Positions 52,355 to 63,875 of a stretch of DNA of 64,000 bases are shown one piece after another (the first letter of the stretch is position 1; every line of letters begins with the position of its first letter). Source of the stretch: Epiperipatus broadwayi (lineage: Eukaryota; Onychophora; Udeonychophora; Euonychophora; Peripatidae); the NCBI GenBank assembly GCA_028023455.1, contig JAQFVV010006310.1, positions 1,924,001 to 1,988,000 on the forward strand. Reading direction: 5' to 3'. The position numbers and the translations under genes were made by a program. The notes under the pieces are model-generated. The model worked only from the letters and a program-made list of their open reading frames with translations, did no database searches and had not been told where the DNA came from.

Positions 52355-52600
52355 ACATAGGAGGCTTTCACTATCCGCATAGTCTTTGTCAATTAATACT
52401 TTGAAAGGTTAATCTTCCCATAATTCTGTGATCTTAACGTTTGCTGCCTGCCCGTTGATTAAGTCCTGCTTGCAATTACATAGGAGGCTTTCACTATCTG
52501 CATAGTCTTTGTCAATTAATACTTTGAAAGGTTAATCTTCCCATAATTCTGTGATCTTAACGTTTGCTGCCTGCCCGTTGATTAAGTCCTGCTTGCAATT
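52355..52600. repeat. Two tandem copies of a 123-bp unit (Penelope element 3' tail)
   Basis: Copy 1 is 52355-52477 and copy 2 is 52478-52600. I can find one difference (ATCCGC against ATCTGC). The unit contains GCATAGTCTTTGTCAATTAA and TTAACGTTTGCTGCCTGCC. It lies directly 3' of the minus-strand Penelope coding remnant, so it is probably the element's repeated tail. The near identity means recent duplication. Confidence 0.9.
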
Positions 52601-52659
52601 ATATATTAGCATAGCTTTCTTTATTTTCCTTTTATTATTTCGTTCAATTTGCAATATTT

Positions 52660-53480
52660 TTACATTATTATAATTGAAATTAAAACCATATATACATGAT
52701 TTATTATAATCGTAAAAAACAGAAGCTGTTGCATCATTATTATCTTTACAATTTTGTTTGTGTTTTGAACCCTTTTTAATAAAAGCAAGTGCTCTTTAGT
52801 TCTTTTCTCCAATGTACATCTCGATTCTCCTATATATTCACTCATAAATGATGCAATTTTTATTTATAAATGAGGTTTTATCTTTAGAGTTATTTATTAA
52901 TCTATTTAATGTAGGAGGTGCATAAAATGCAATGTTACATATACCTTTATAAATTTTCCTTATGAAATTTGCTTGTTGATTCGAAATATATAGTATTGAT
53001 ATCAAAAATTTTTTACTAGTAGGACAACCAACCTTATTATTAATATTTTTATTTTTACATTTCATATTAAAATTTTTAATAGTATTATAAATATGATTGT
53101 AATTATTGCCAACGTTTAACAATTCATTAAAATACATGTCAATATTTTTACCTTTATCAGATGAATGTTTACAACGATTATCATTTCTAAATAAGAAGAA
53201 CTTCAAACCTTCCATTTTATGTGACATTGGTATTCTTGACTTATATGGTAGCTGCTATTGGTTTAATAATCATACAGTAATCTAGCTTACAACTATTTCT
53301 AAATTTTTATCTGTTTTGATTCATTTTAAGCCATTTGTATTATTTAATTCTTTAAACAAATCTTTAATTGTATTTGGTTTGCAGCAAACAAAAACATCAT
53401 CGACATATCGATAATATTGATAATATTGAAATGATATATTCCTGATCTCATAGATGTTTCACCTATTTTTCCTCACAGCT
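52660..53480 (-). pseudogene. Penelope-like retroelement: reverse transcriptase and GIY-YIG endonuclease remnant
   Basis: Seen on the minus strand: QYYRYVDDVFVCCKP at about 53419-53376, with the catalytic YxDD of reverse transcriptase intact. After a stretch broken by stops there is an open 129-codon segment (53227-52838) containing QQANFIRKIYKGICNIAFY and KDKTSFINKNCIIYE. A shift of frame then gives SEYIGESRCTLEKRTKEHLL, the GIY-YIG endonuclease core. Family knowledge: a reverse transcriptase linked to a C-terminal GIY-YIG nuclease is diagnostic of endonuclease-bearing Penelope-like elements. At the frame change the expected Cys-x2-Cys segment before the YIG motif is missing, so a small deletion probably disabled this copy. 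Stops also break the thumb region. No intact protein is encoded. Confidence 0.85.
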
Positions 53481-56440
53481 CCATCTGTGCTGGATTTAAA
53501 CCCTTTCTGAATATATGTATAAAGCATCAACACAGTTATATAGGTATCCTCACACATATATATATATTTGGAAAAACGACTGTAATACCATCAGTTTATA
53601 TATATTACAACATGTATATTTTATTTTAAAATAATATATTTTGTATTATACATTTTATTTTGTTAAAAAGAGTCTGTTTATTTTTTACATTTGAAATCGC
53701 GTGTATATGTGCGTGGTCTACACATGACCCTGATATGTACAGAGAGTAATATCATTTAAAAGTTCTAATGATTCTAATTTTAACCTTAAATAAGTTGTAA
53801 ACAAAAACCATGCTAGACACACATGTTTTAACATAGCTGGCTGAGGTTTGTTGCTAAGTAATAATATTTTTCCAATATATATAATAGTGCAAACAAAATT
53901 TACTGAACTGAAACTATTGCAATATCAGTAGTAGAGATTTAAAATGGTCAAGTTTAGTTAAAAACATCCTGTTAAAAATTAACAGAGAGGTTTAAATGAA
54001 TTAAGTTACAAAATTTCAGAGAGTGCTAATTGATTCTCAAGAAGTGAATAGTCTTGTTGATAGCAAGGTGTTCTAATCCTGGAATCATATAAATAGGCTA
54101 TATTTCTTATTGTAAATATTTTATTCTATAATTTTAAGAAGAGTTGCTTACCAGAATTCATGCCAGTTTTTACTCTGATATGTCTGGCTAGGCAGACTCA
54201 GATTTGCCATTTCTCTGAAGAAAGATGGTGATCTCTGTTTCCCCTTACATACCTGATGGCATGCATGATCATCATCACAGAGATGAGGAACCTTCCAGCA
54301 GCCTACCATAAGAAAACATCTTAATCCAAACCAGCTATCCTGATAAGAGTACCACTACGCTCACCATATGATGTGCCTGCATTACTAGCTACAACCAAAA
54401 AGATTGGTAATACTCTTTTCAAAGACTGCAGAGCTCTATAAATTAATCTTTAAATCTATTATTTTAATATTAAGCTAGCTTATTTAATATGATGAATGTT
54501 CAATCTTATTTCTTAAAACTCTGTTAAATTAAATCATTTTAAAGTGTAAAACTTGCCTGAATTCATCTTTATAATGTAAAATAATTTATTCTTCTAATCT
54601 ATAAATAACTGCAATCAGTTATGACTTAAATTTCTTAAAACTGTGGTCATGCCTATATTTATTGTTTTAACTATTTTATCTAAATTTATTAGCAAATACT
54701 AATAATATGCCAATCTTTCAAAACAGTGAATACTAATTGTTAACAAACTTCAATGGAGATAATTAAAATCTCCATTTTAAATATTTTAAGAATGCTACTT
54801 TGCATAGTAAATCACTGTTTCAAAATACTATATTGATAGATAATAATCAATTGCCATGCACTCGCTATTATCAGATTTTATATATGTTATAACTGCATTA
54901 TATTTCGTGAGGGTTTGCTTAGTCAGTTATTATAATTCATGACTTTTGAGATCTGTTGGTTAGAAGTGATGTGCTAGCTAGAGATGATATTAAAGTACAT
55001 TTGTTAATGTTTATTAATGCCCATCAAATATACTTTCCTTAATTACGATTATATATATGCAGGTTCAGTATTTTAAACTTAAGTTATAATTTAATTTAAG
55101 CCCTTTTAGTTAGTATAATTATAATGCTGGTTTAAGAACTGGGTTGTGTTAGTTTGGCAGATAGAAGCTATCTGTTTTTTGGTGAAATTAATTAATTATA
55201 AACATATGTCTTGGTATTTTGCTTGTGCATTGCGATTGTGTTTTTATGAAGTACACATTTGTACGTTTACGTTTTGCTGCACCTTATAAAATAGGTTCAC
55301 AGTGACCAGCAGTCTCATGTCTTAGTTCAGATATAGCTATCTTTATTAGAATTGAAACATGAGGGTCCAGACCATGTTTATAAAGCTGATCCAAATTCTT
55401 GAACTTATCTGTTCATATGTTAATTGTAGCAAACCATCCAGTCTTAGGGCACCGAGCATTTGATGCTGAAGCTCTTGAATAATTTCTCACTAGCACTGCT
55501 GACTTATTTCTTAGTATTTTATGTAGCATCATAGTATATATATGTGAATCTAAAAGTAACCAGTTCTTTTCCTCCTTATTAATTAATTATTCAGCATTAG
55601 ACTGAAACTCAAATCTTGGTTATCAGGTTGCATCTGCATTATCTTGAGCTTATTTATTCGCTCACACTGTTAATATAAATAACAACCATCTTAGAGCTGT
55701 ATGTAGTCATCATCTTGGCTAGGCTATTATCTTGTAACATGAGGAAACCAATGCACAATAGGATGGGTATATTAAATGATTATAGGCACGATTTACTAAC
55801 TGCACATACCCTTATTTTAATGTATTAGGAGAAGACTGCTGCATTGATAATAGTCTCATCCACAATGTAAACACCTACATGCATTGATCACACATACTCA
55901 ATACTATATAATCCTTGTCATTTTTTTACTTCATTTTATGTTATTGTTTTAATAAACCTGTTTAAAATATAAAGTTGTTTCATATCTTTTTTGCTAGTAG
56001 TCCTATTTCAATCCAATCCATAGTATTTTATTCCAATTCCTTAATGATTTTATAAGTTGAATATGCATGTTTTAGTTAAGTTAATTAGTGTATTAAGTAG
56101 GCTGTTTAACCCTTATGTTATTTTTAGATTGTTAATTTCTCTTGAATTTCATGTTTCTCCCTGTTCAAAGTCGGCTTGCAGATTGAATTAAGACCCATGT
56201 GTAACTTCAGAAATGTCATTCATAAGGTGTTAAATCATGGAGTACTAGCAAATGAGTTGAAGTTTGGTTGGATTTATGATCTCACCATCTCCCTTGGTCA
56301 TCTTTGATGTACTTTGCCTGGATTCTGGATTTTGTTACATGAATATACAAATCTGATCATTATGATATAAAGTAACATTTTTTTGATAACAATTTTTTTT
56401 AAAAATAACTTTCATCTATGTAGAAATTAAAAAATTACAT
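53481..56440. other. Unassigned interior of the 52.3-56.7 kb block
   Basis: About 3 kb, including GC-richer stretches (54160-54440, 55260-55500, 55600-55900) that match none of the repeat families defined here. A canonical AATAAA occurs near 55950 after a T-rich stretch. Neither strand gives a long ORF or a recognisable domain. It could be the 5' part of the Penelope-like element, a nested insertion or a non-coding transcript unit. Confidence 0.4.
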
Positions 56441-56655
56441 AATTGGCAACTGTAGACAGACTCAATCAATAGGCAGGCAGCAAACGTTTAGATCACTGAA
56501 TTTATGGAAAGATTAACCTTTCAAAGTATTAGTTGACAAAGACTACGAGGATAGGATAGTCGAAAGTGCACAAGTGCACGATTATATTTTTTGCATTTTT
56601 CAAAATTTTTGATTACTGTATTTACTAATATTTAATTATAAGATTCCATATATAT

Positions 56656-57355
56656 ATATATCACATACAAATGGTTGCAGTATTATAATCTTGGTGATTT
56701 ACTTCTATACTAAAAACTTAAAGTTCTCTAAAACAAGAATAGAGGATGAGATGTAAAACAATACTAAAAATGAGCTATTCTAAAGACAAATTACATACTC
56801 CAACCTACTCAGCCTTTTAGATTAGGCAATTTTAAACTTACGCTAATATAAAACACTCTAACCACGTAAAACAGTTCTGAGTATCTCACACACTACACAA
56901 ACTTTCTTCAATTACCCAACCACATAAGTGGTATAACAGTCGTGTTCACATAATACATTCTAGCCAAACGCCAAACAGTGCATTAATATAATCATGTTAG
57001 TGTACAATTTTTTTTCCATCAAGATGTAATCACTATATATTATTAATAAATTGTTATTGAAATGAATTACATATTACAGCATCATGGTCTTTTTAGATAA
57101 AACTTTGATCTATTTTCATATGTTATTGTATATCCTATAAACCGAATATGTGCATATATATATATGTTTAGTAAAATGATGTTTTTAAAAATGTGTTGAT
57201 TTTTCTTATTGAATACAATTCTAACTAGCACACACACACACACAAAAATGTTATTAGAAAGTTTGTTAAAGATGCTATTTGTCTTTATGCTTTTTTAAAT
57301 TATTGCACTATTTTTTCCCAAAAATAATTTTGCCTCATGAATTTCCTTAAATTAA
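56656..57355. other. Intronic/intergenic AT-rich DNA without recognised genes
   Basis: Between the right inverted tail of the Penelope-bearing block and the 57.4-kb hairpin. It contains a short CA tract near 57231-57244 and TA-rich runs. Nothing coding or structured beyond that was seen. Confidence 0.6.
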
Positions 57356-57544
57356 TAATTACATTCATATCGGCCTTTCAAGCCAATTGTGCAAACGCTT
57401 TGCGAGTGTTAAATAATAAATGAATACCCTCTGACCAATACAAGATATAGAATTTATGCGGGAATTCAGAGGGTATTCATTTATTATTTAACACTCGCAA
57501 AGTGTTTGCACAATTGGCTTGAAAGGCCGATATGAATGTAATTA
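57356..57544. repeat. Near-perfect hairpin / MITE-like foldback with 79-bp arms
   Basis: Left arm 57356-57434 (TAATTACATTCATATCGGCC...) is the reverse complement of right arm 57466-57544. I find one mismatch in 79 positions (ACGCTTTGCG against ACACTTTGCG) and a 31-base loop. It lies about 470 bases from the splice donor at 58013, in the downstream intron of the Lhx gene. Such identity implies recent insertion or active homogenisation. No transposase is encoded; a non-autonomous DNA element is the likeliest explanation. Confidence 0.85.
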
Positions 57545-58013
57545 CAAATTGTATACAGACGCTATAAAAATAAATGCTTATTTATATACATTCTTATTAA
57601 TGTATAGCAAATGAAAATGGATTTTAATTATTAAAAAAAAACAATTGAAATTTTTATTATTAGAATCCAAAAATAATTATTACATTATACTGATATCTTT
57701 TTAACACATTCATATGACTGCTAATAAACTTCTTTTAATCATTTAATATGTTCCAACACGCATTCAAAATTAACAAGTGCATTTACACATGCATTTATGT
57801 ATAGTGAAGGATATTGGAATTTTTCTAATTTTTCAATTAATGAAGTTTTAGTGCCTTTGTTAAAATATCCCAAATATACTCATAAGATGTATGTTTGTAT
57901 TCTTGCGTACAGTCAATCCGTCATACCATTCATTCAGCACACGCAGATGTCAAATGTAAAGAAAATGTTTTGTTTACTAAAAGAAAGCTGTTAAACTTAT
58001 TATAAAAACTTAC

Positions 58014-58381
58014 CTATATTTTGCGGACAAACATCTGAATCTGGAGCCGGGCTTTTTCTTTTTCTGGGCCGTCCTTTATGTACAGCACCCACTCCGTTAT
58101 AATAAGGTAGTCCAGCCGAGCTCAAAGCGTGCGATCCCGCCATACCAATAGAATTTTGTTGTAAATGAGGCATGTAGTCCCCTTGCAAACTTAACTCATA
58201 GTGGGTTCGACAATAAATAATATTTTCTTTCATCCCAAAATGGTCCCCAGTAGTCAAAGCTTTGTTACACGAAGCGCAGGTAAAACAATGAAGATGATAA
58301 ACGGCCTCCTTTGCCCGCATAACCAGTTCATTGGCGGATATTCCTAAATGGCACCGCGCACAACGTTTTACAGAAAATCTC
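58014..58381 (-). CDS. Lhx2/9: LIM-homeodomain transcription factor (Lhx2/9), exon encoding LIM domain 2 and the linker to the homeodomain
   Basis: Seen: the acceptor (TTTTATAG, preceded by a T-rich run) precedes G|AGA TTT TCT GTA, giving RFSVKRCARCHLGI. All eight LIM2 zinc ligands are present: CARC, HLHC, FTC, ASC, and YCRTH ending in His. The signature TTGDHFGMKENIIYC is also present. After LIM2 a variable linker of about 30 residues leads to LPYYNGVG and the basic stretch KGRPRKRKSP, a conserved Lhx2/9 linker motif and probable nuclear-localisation signal. The exon ends ATA G|GTAAGT, phase 1. The first in-frame Met (58320) is inside LIM2 and is not the translation start. No stop or frameshift occurs, so the exon looks functional. 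The homeodomain exon expected next was not found downstream in this window. Confidence 0.97.
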
Positions 58382-59369
58382 CTATAAAAGAAATACTATC
58401 ATTTCTTACTGCTAAAAATCGAAAACAAACGAGGAATTTTTTTTTTTTTAATATATAAATCTATTTTGCCATTTAATTTATAATTACATTTAATCTATTA
58501 AATTTTTTGTATTAGTAATGATAATTTTAACATTTTAGTCTACACTATTTTATCTGATATTCAAATTACAATTTAAATTTGATTTATAATACTTCTTCGA
58601 TAACATTTGTTAAAAATATTTAACTATAATAATATTAGAAATAGGTAAAAAAAAAACAAAAAACAATTTTTACATTCAGAGAAATAAGAAGAGAAGACCT
58701 CAATCATCAGGCTCGTGTAATGCTTAGTGGCGAGGGTTTACAGTTTTCCTGACCTATTTTATTCTTTAGCTAAGAACAGTCAGAGACCAGTTTACCGTCC
58801 AATAAATAAATGAATGGCTACGCATATATTATCTGGCAAATGAGCTAAATATACATATACACTTATAGTGGATAATGATAGAAAACTTTTTAGAGTTAAT
58901 AAACCTGTTACTTTCATTAGATTATATAAAAGAAAATTGAAAAAAAAAAAGAGCACAAAAGTACAATATTTTTAAATATATACTATTACGCTTATAATAA
59001 CAGTTAAATAGTTTAATGTGCATAATTTTAAGTTGTTGTTTTTTTTTAGCTTTACGAGGTAATAATACGTATAATAATAATTAGCTTTGTTCATGAGCAA
59101 TGAAATTTTATTTTGTAATAATTTCTAAAATTAATTAATATTTAATAAAAAAAATCACTTTGCAGACCATTTATATAATGCATATATTTTATGTCTTTAT
59201 CAGCGTAGTGAGCAGCATTTTTGGAATCTTTGAATACTAATAATATTATATGAATAATATATTCTCTAGTAGCATAAACTTTTCTAGAGAAGATTGAAAA
59301 ATAAATCTACATATGCATGACTGTATCTCTATGGATATTATAATTCCTTAAAAAAAAAAAAAAAATTCG

Positions 59370-59440
59370 AAATGGTTTATTGTTGGGGAATTTATAAGAG
59401 GTTTGTGCAAGGAAATGACAGAATTAGTCGCATACTAGGA
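59370..59440 (-). repeat. SINE family A fragment in the Lhx intron
   Basis: AATGGTTTATTGTTGGGGAA, TTATAAGAGGTTTGTGCAAG and GAAATGACAGAATTAGTCGC on the plus strand match the family tail and body. The A-box end is lost. Confidence 0.45.
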
Positions 59441-60244
59441 CAGACCTATCCGCTTTCTTTGGAAACCAAAACAGACAGGGCATTTCTAGTTTTGATGAGA
59501 TAATTGTTAGTCATGATTGTCGAAATCTAAACACCATTTTCACGTGCATAGATATTTAACACAATCATCATATATGTGCTGAATATATCTTTAGACAATG
59601 AGATCCTTACAGAATTGAATGCCATACTGTATCCAAAGAAGTCAATTAACGTTGAAGCAGATTTAATTATATATTGGAGTTGACTACTTTGGTAAATGAA
59701 CTTTGAATTTCATTAGGGTATAATCAATATTTACTTCTTCTTTTTTTATAGCTTATGACATCGTATTAAGACAACATATATAATATAATAATGCGGAAGC
59801 ACTGCATGATTAAAACATCTTCCTGATATGCCTATAATCTGGGATTCAAGTTTGTGTCAAATTTGGACATTTTTCAAGTAACTAACACGTAGTCAAACAT
59901 ATAATTATTCCTGGGCGATAAACGAGTATCGGTTTCTTTTATCTCAGAACAAAACAATGAAAATAACCCATTAAATCTTCACTAACTATCAGTTGATTAA
60001 TTTGGAAAGTGTGACCTTTCTGTTTAAGCATGTTAAGAAGGGCTTTTGTCCTGCTGTTGAACTTTTCAAGACTGTTTGTAAACCTTTATTTATATATTAA
60101 ACAGATTTCTTGATTCTATAGATAATGGATACTATAATCAAATAATGGTTTTAAAAAAAGCATTTGATCGTTTTCATTAGCAGTTTTACATTGTTTTCCG
60201 GGTAATATTTAAAAGTTTAGTAACGAAGAGTTTTTTTTTTAAAA

Positions 60245-60276
60245 AAACAAACAAACAAACAAACAAACAAACAAAA
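60245..60276. repeat. (CAAA)n microsatellite
   Basis: Seven AAAC units following a T run and an A run, in the Lhx intron. Confidence 0.9.
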
Positions 60277-61439
60277 CAATTATAATAATGAAACTATATA
60301 TTTTGTATATTATTCCAGTAAACAAATTATTTAATAATAATTTTTGTATTTATTCGGCAAAAAGCAGACGGTACACAAATTCTTTTTGCTCAAAGGCAAA
60401 TATTAGTAATCCAAGCATAATCTTGTTTAATTAAGTAAAATCATTTTGCCTTTAGTCTTTCAAACAGTTTTTTTCAGCTCTCGGTTACTTACATTTTTGT
60501 GCATTGTTTATTTATATAACCAATAATGAGCTGTTACTATTTAATTTTTAATAGCTAGATAGTTACCAATTATGGCTAATTAGGTTGGCTACGGTCCGGC
60601 TATTAGAAAAAAAATGGTTTATTTAGTCTGAACTCACACTCTGAGTTGTTATCATGACAAATGCAATAATAAAATATTCTATTAAATTCATAACTTTAAT
60701 AATCTTTGCTGCTTTTAAAGATTTTATTTTAAATTACATGTATTGCTTTTTAAGGCTACTATTAATTAATAATTGTTGAGCAGTTTTGCTTTAATGAGAA
60801 CCATGTTAAAAAGTGCTATGTTAGACTTAAGCCCACGAGTTATGATTTTAATCTGGGATGGATTTTTCGATTTTTTTTTTTAGTTAGATGGGCCAAATCC
60901 AACTCAATTATCTGATCCAATATTGATTATTATATGGGTATTCATCTATTCTTACTCGGAGAATAAAATTAATTTCACTATGGGTCGATCAGATAAGGTT
61001 ATAGGCGCTGATCATTTTTTTAAAAAAATATTTGACTGATTACGATGAGGGAGGAAGGAGGTTGTTCACTTATGGATCGTGGGTAGTTTTATCATGAATT
61101 ATTATTTTTTAGATTTATAAATTTTAGCATAATTTTATTTAAGTAATACGTAATATTGCCATTTAATTGTAATTCAATTTATTAAGACAATATCAATACT
61201 ATATAATTCGGATAAAACATTGAAATTTTGTATTTAATATTTTTAGTGTTTTTTTCCGAATATACAGTATTAGCATCTTTAATTAATTACATTTTAATAA
61301 CAGAGTTATCATATTTATTTGCTTTTATCAAAAAATATATATTAATTACAGGAGATAATCCAATATTTAGTCATAAATTTAAATGACCTGTTTATGCTAA
61401 CAATTGATATTTCCATGGTCGATTATAAAAATCTTCAAT

Positions 61440-61660
61440 TAATAATCGATTCCAATTTGTAAGCTTAGAGAGGAACTTCATTGTTCAATGAGAACTTTGG
61501 GTGTCCCTGAGGATTTCGATAAGGCGGCTCTCTCACGACAACTTTCCGAGAATTTCCTGGTTTTCTCAAACTTCGCTTCCTGCTGGGATCGCTATCAGGC
61601 CAAGTTATACACAGTGATAGCATCAAACCGTTCACCACAGGAAATTAAATCAGCAAGATT
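61440..61660. other. GC-richer unique block in the Lhx2/9 intron (candidate regulatory element)
   Basis: About 220 bases with clearly higher GC and several CpGs (GATTTCGATAAGGCGG, CTTCGCTTCCTGCTGGG) within very AT-rich intron. It matches none of the repeat families I could define here and shows no clear long ORF or splice sites. An intronic enhancer is a reasonable guess for a developmental regulator, but no conservation data are available. It could instead be a single-copy transposon remnant. Confidence 0.3.
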
Positions 61661-61840
61661 CAGTTAATTGTAAAAGCAATTTTGTTGCCACTAAATAAAA
61701 ATATTTTCTAGAACGGTAAGAAGTATAAATTTATTTTTTCTAAAATATACTTATTTAAGTTACAATATTTATTATAACTAAAATAAATTTTACAAAACAC
61801 ACAATACTCCCCTCTCCCCCCATTCAATTTCTGTTGCGTC

Positions 61841-61860
61841 CGTGTGTGTGTGTGTGTGTG
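61841..61860. repeat. (GT)n microsatellite
   Basis: About nine to ten GT units in the Lhx intron. Confidence 0.85.
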
Positions 61861-63875
61861 ATTGCGACTAAATAAAAACAAACGTATTATTACACGCTAC
61901 AAAATTCTATTAGTTTATTTATTTTTCTATAAAAAAAGTCTATCAATCACGTGGGAGCTAGACGTAAAAGAAAGTTTATTATTACTTTTAATTTTATTAT
62001 AACATTAATTAACTCAAATCCAGATTAATAAAATTAATTTTTAAAACAAAAAAAGAGTCTTGAAAAGGAAGAATTATAATTTAAATTGCGATAAAGAAAT
62101 CGCAAAAAAATTATAATTAAATAAACATTTTCAACATCTAAAGATTTAGGAAACAATTATAATCTTGGCAAAATATTTAAGAGGTTAATATTAGTGCTAG
62201 AATTATAGTACTATATTAGGTAACAAAAAGAAAGATAAGGCAATTTGTTTATTTATTTTTAATAAATGTGAAAATTTATAAAAAATATTGAAATATATAT
62301 ACAGAATCTTAGAATAGCAATATTACTAATTCTGCACCATATATTGTATAAACTTACATTATAAACAACAATTTTTTTAATAATAATAAATTAGATTAAT
62401 AATATATTTAATTATTAAAAAGAGAGGGAGATAATCTCAAAGCAATTTTAAAAAAATAAAATAAACAGCCGATTATGGGATAAGAATTTTAAAAAAATAA
62501 AACTATATATTACTAAAATATTATATATATATATAATTATCATTGTAGTTCTTATTTTGAGTAAATGTGTCTTTTCTATTTGAGCGTAAAGCTTATGATA
62601 AACGATTACTTTACGTTTAAGATTTATTTATTTTTCGAAGTAAAATTTGAAAAAAAAAAAGTTTCACGCTAAGTCTAATTATTTTTCTTTTACGCAAATA
62701 TGTGCGTGTTCCACGGCCTTTAAAAAAATTATCATAACAATAATGATTGCCTTTGAGAGTAATTTACATTGATCATTATTTTTAAAAATTTAGTGTTTTA
62801 AAATACATTGTATACATTACTATTAAAATGTGTACTCATCAAGGTATATTTTTTAGTCTCTTCGTTTTAGGACGCGGAAATATAATTGGATAATTTTGTA
62901 ACGTTAAACCGGACGGTTTTATAAGATTTGCCAATTCTCAGTTTCTAACGAGTAGTTAGCACTGAACAAGATAACAAAAATGTAATTATAATTGTAGATG
63001 AAATACTGTAATGTTTGAACCAAAATATGCAATTATATAAAAGTAATATCATGTTTACACTAGCCAATTATTCAAATAAGTTTTGATTTATCCGATCTTC
63101 TTTTACATAAGCAGAATATAATTTTCAATAATTTTACTTACTAATGTGAAACATTCTAGTTGAGTAAACAATATGCTATAACACATTGTTTTGCCGAGAA
63201 AATATTTATATAATGTCAATTGTTGTCACTGTATTATGTTTGCGCGATTTATCCTATTGCAGAAAATTCTTTTAAATCTAAAAAATATTTATATATATAT
63301 ATACAGCATATAAAGTATCCATGTCATATTGTAATAAAATTCTGCAAATCACTTTAAGCAGTTGATGTATATCTTATATTGTATTGTAAGCGAGATAAGA
63401 TGAAGCAAATAAAATATGTAATCTTTTTAAATGCTTACAGCTGAAATAATAAATTAATGTTTATAAAGTATTTCTGTTTTTTAAAAAAAATACTTTGTAG
63501 TAAATTTATTGAAAAGCTTATAATAATGTCAGGCGGCGATTGTTACTTGGGTTACCGGCTTAGATAGAGAAATGGCTAGAAAAACCTGTTTCTTATGAAC
63601 TGCTGAAGTATGGTGCTAATTTCAAACGTTAACACTGTTTAGCATTACAATAGTATGCGATCTTTTATATATGATGACAGAAGCCTTTTGTAGCCTCGTT
63701 TTCTTTTGTAAACAGACTCAGTCTCTTACAATGACCGCGCATCACTAGTTTTAAACACTTCAGTGTCTTTGAATTTTTAATAACAATTTCATTTTACAGT
63801 TTTGTAATATTTAAGTTCAGATTTTTTATAAAGATCTGACATATTATTTGAAATTTAAAAAAAAAAAAATCTTAC

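Larger units (their letters stand above)
52276..56655. mobile_element. 4.4-kb block bracketed by inverted copies of one tail sequence, containing a Penelope-like element
   Basis: The left end (52276-52342, ATATGGAATCTTATAATTAA...) recurs as its reverse complement at about 56590-56655. Further inward, the motif around GACAAAGACTA and GCAGGCAGCAAACGTT at 56470-56570 is the inverse of the 123-bp units at 52355-52600. Inside lies a minus-strand Penelope-type coding remnant (52660-53480), followed by about 3 kb that I could not assign. Partial inverted or tandem copies joined to Penelope-like elements are a known trait of this class. The block could be one complex insertion or nested ones. Confidence 0.6.
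58382..63875 (-). other. Intron of the Lhx2/9 gene (about 5.5 kb)
   Basis: Bounded by GTAAG (complement of 63871-63875) and an AG acceptor (complement of 58382-58383), and consistent in phase with both exons. It is AT-rich and almost free of the foldback families crowding the rest of the window. I see one degraded SINE-A fragment (59.37 kb), a CAAA tract (60.25 kb) and a GT tract (61.84 kb). It also holds several unique GC-richer blocks, notably 61440-61660, 62870-62990 and 63520-63760, which could be regulatory. No further coding exon was recognised inside it. Confidence 0.9.
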
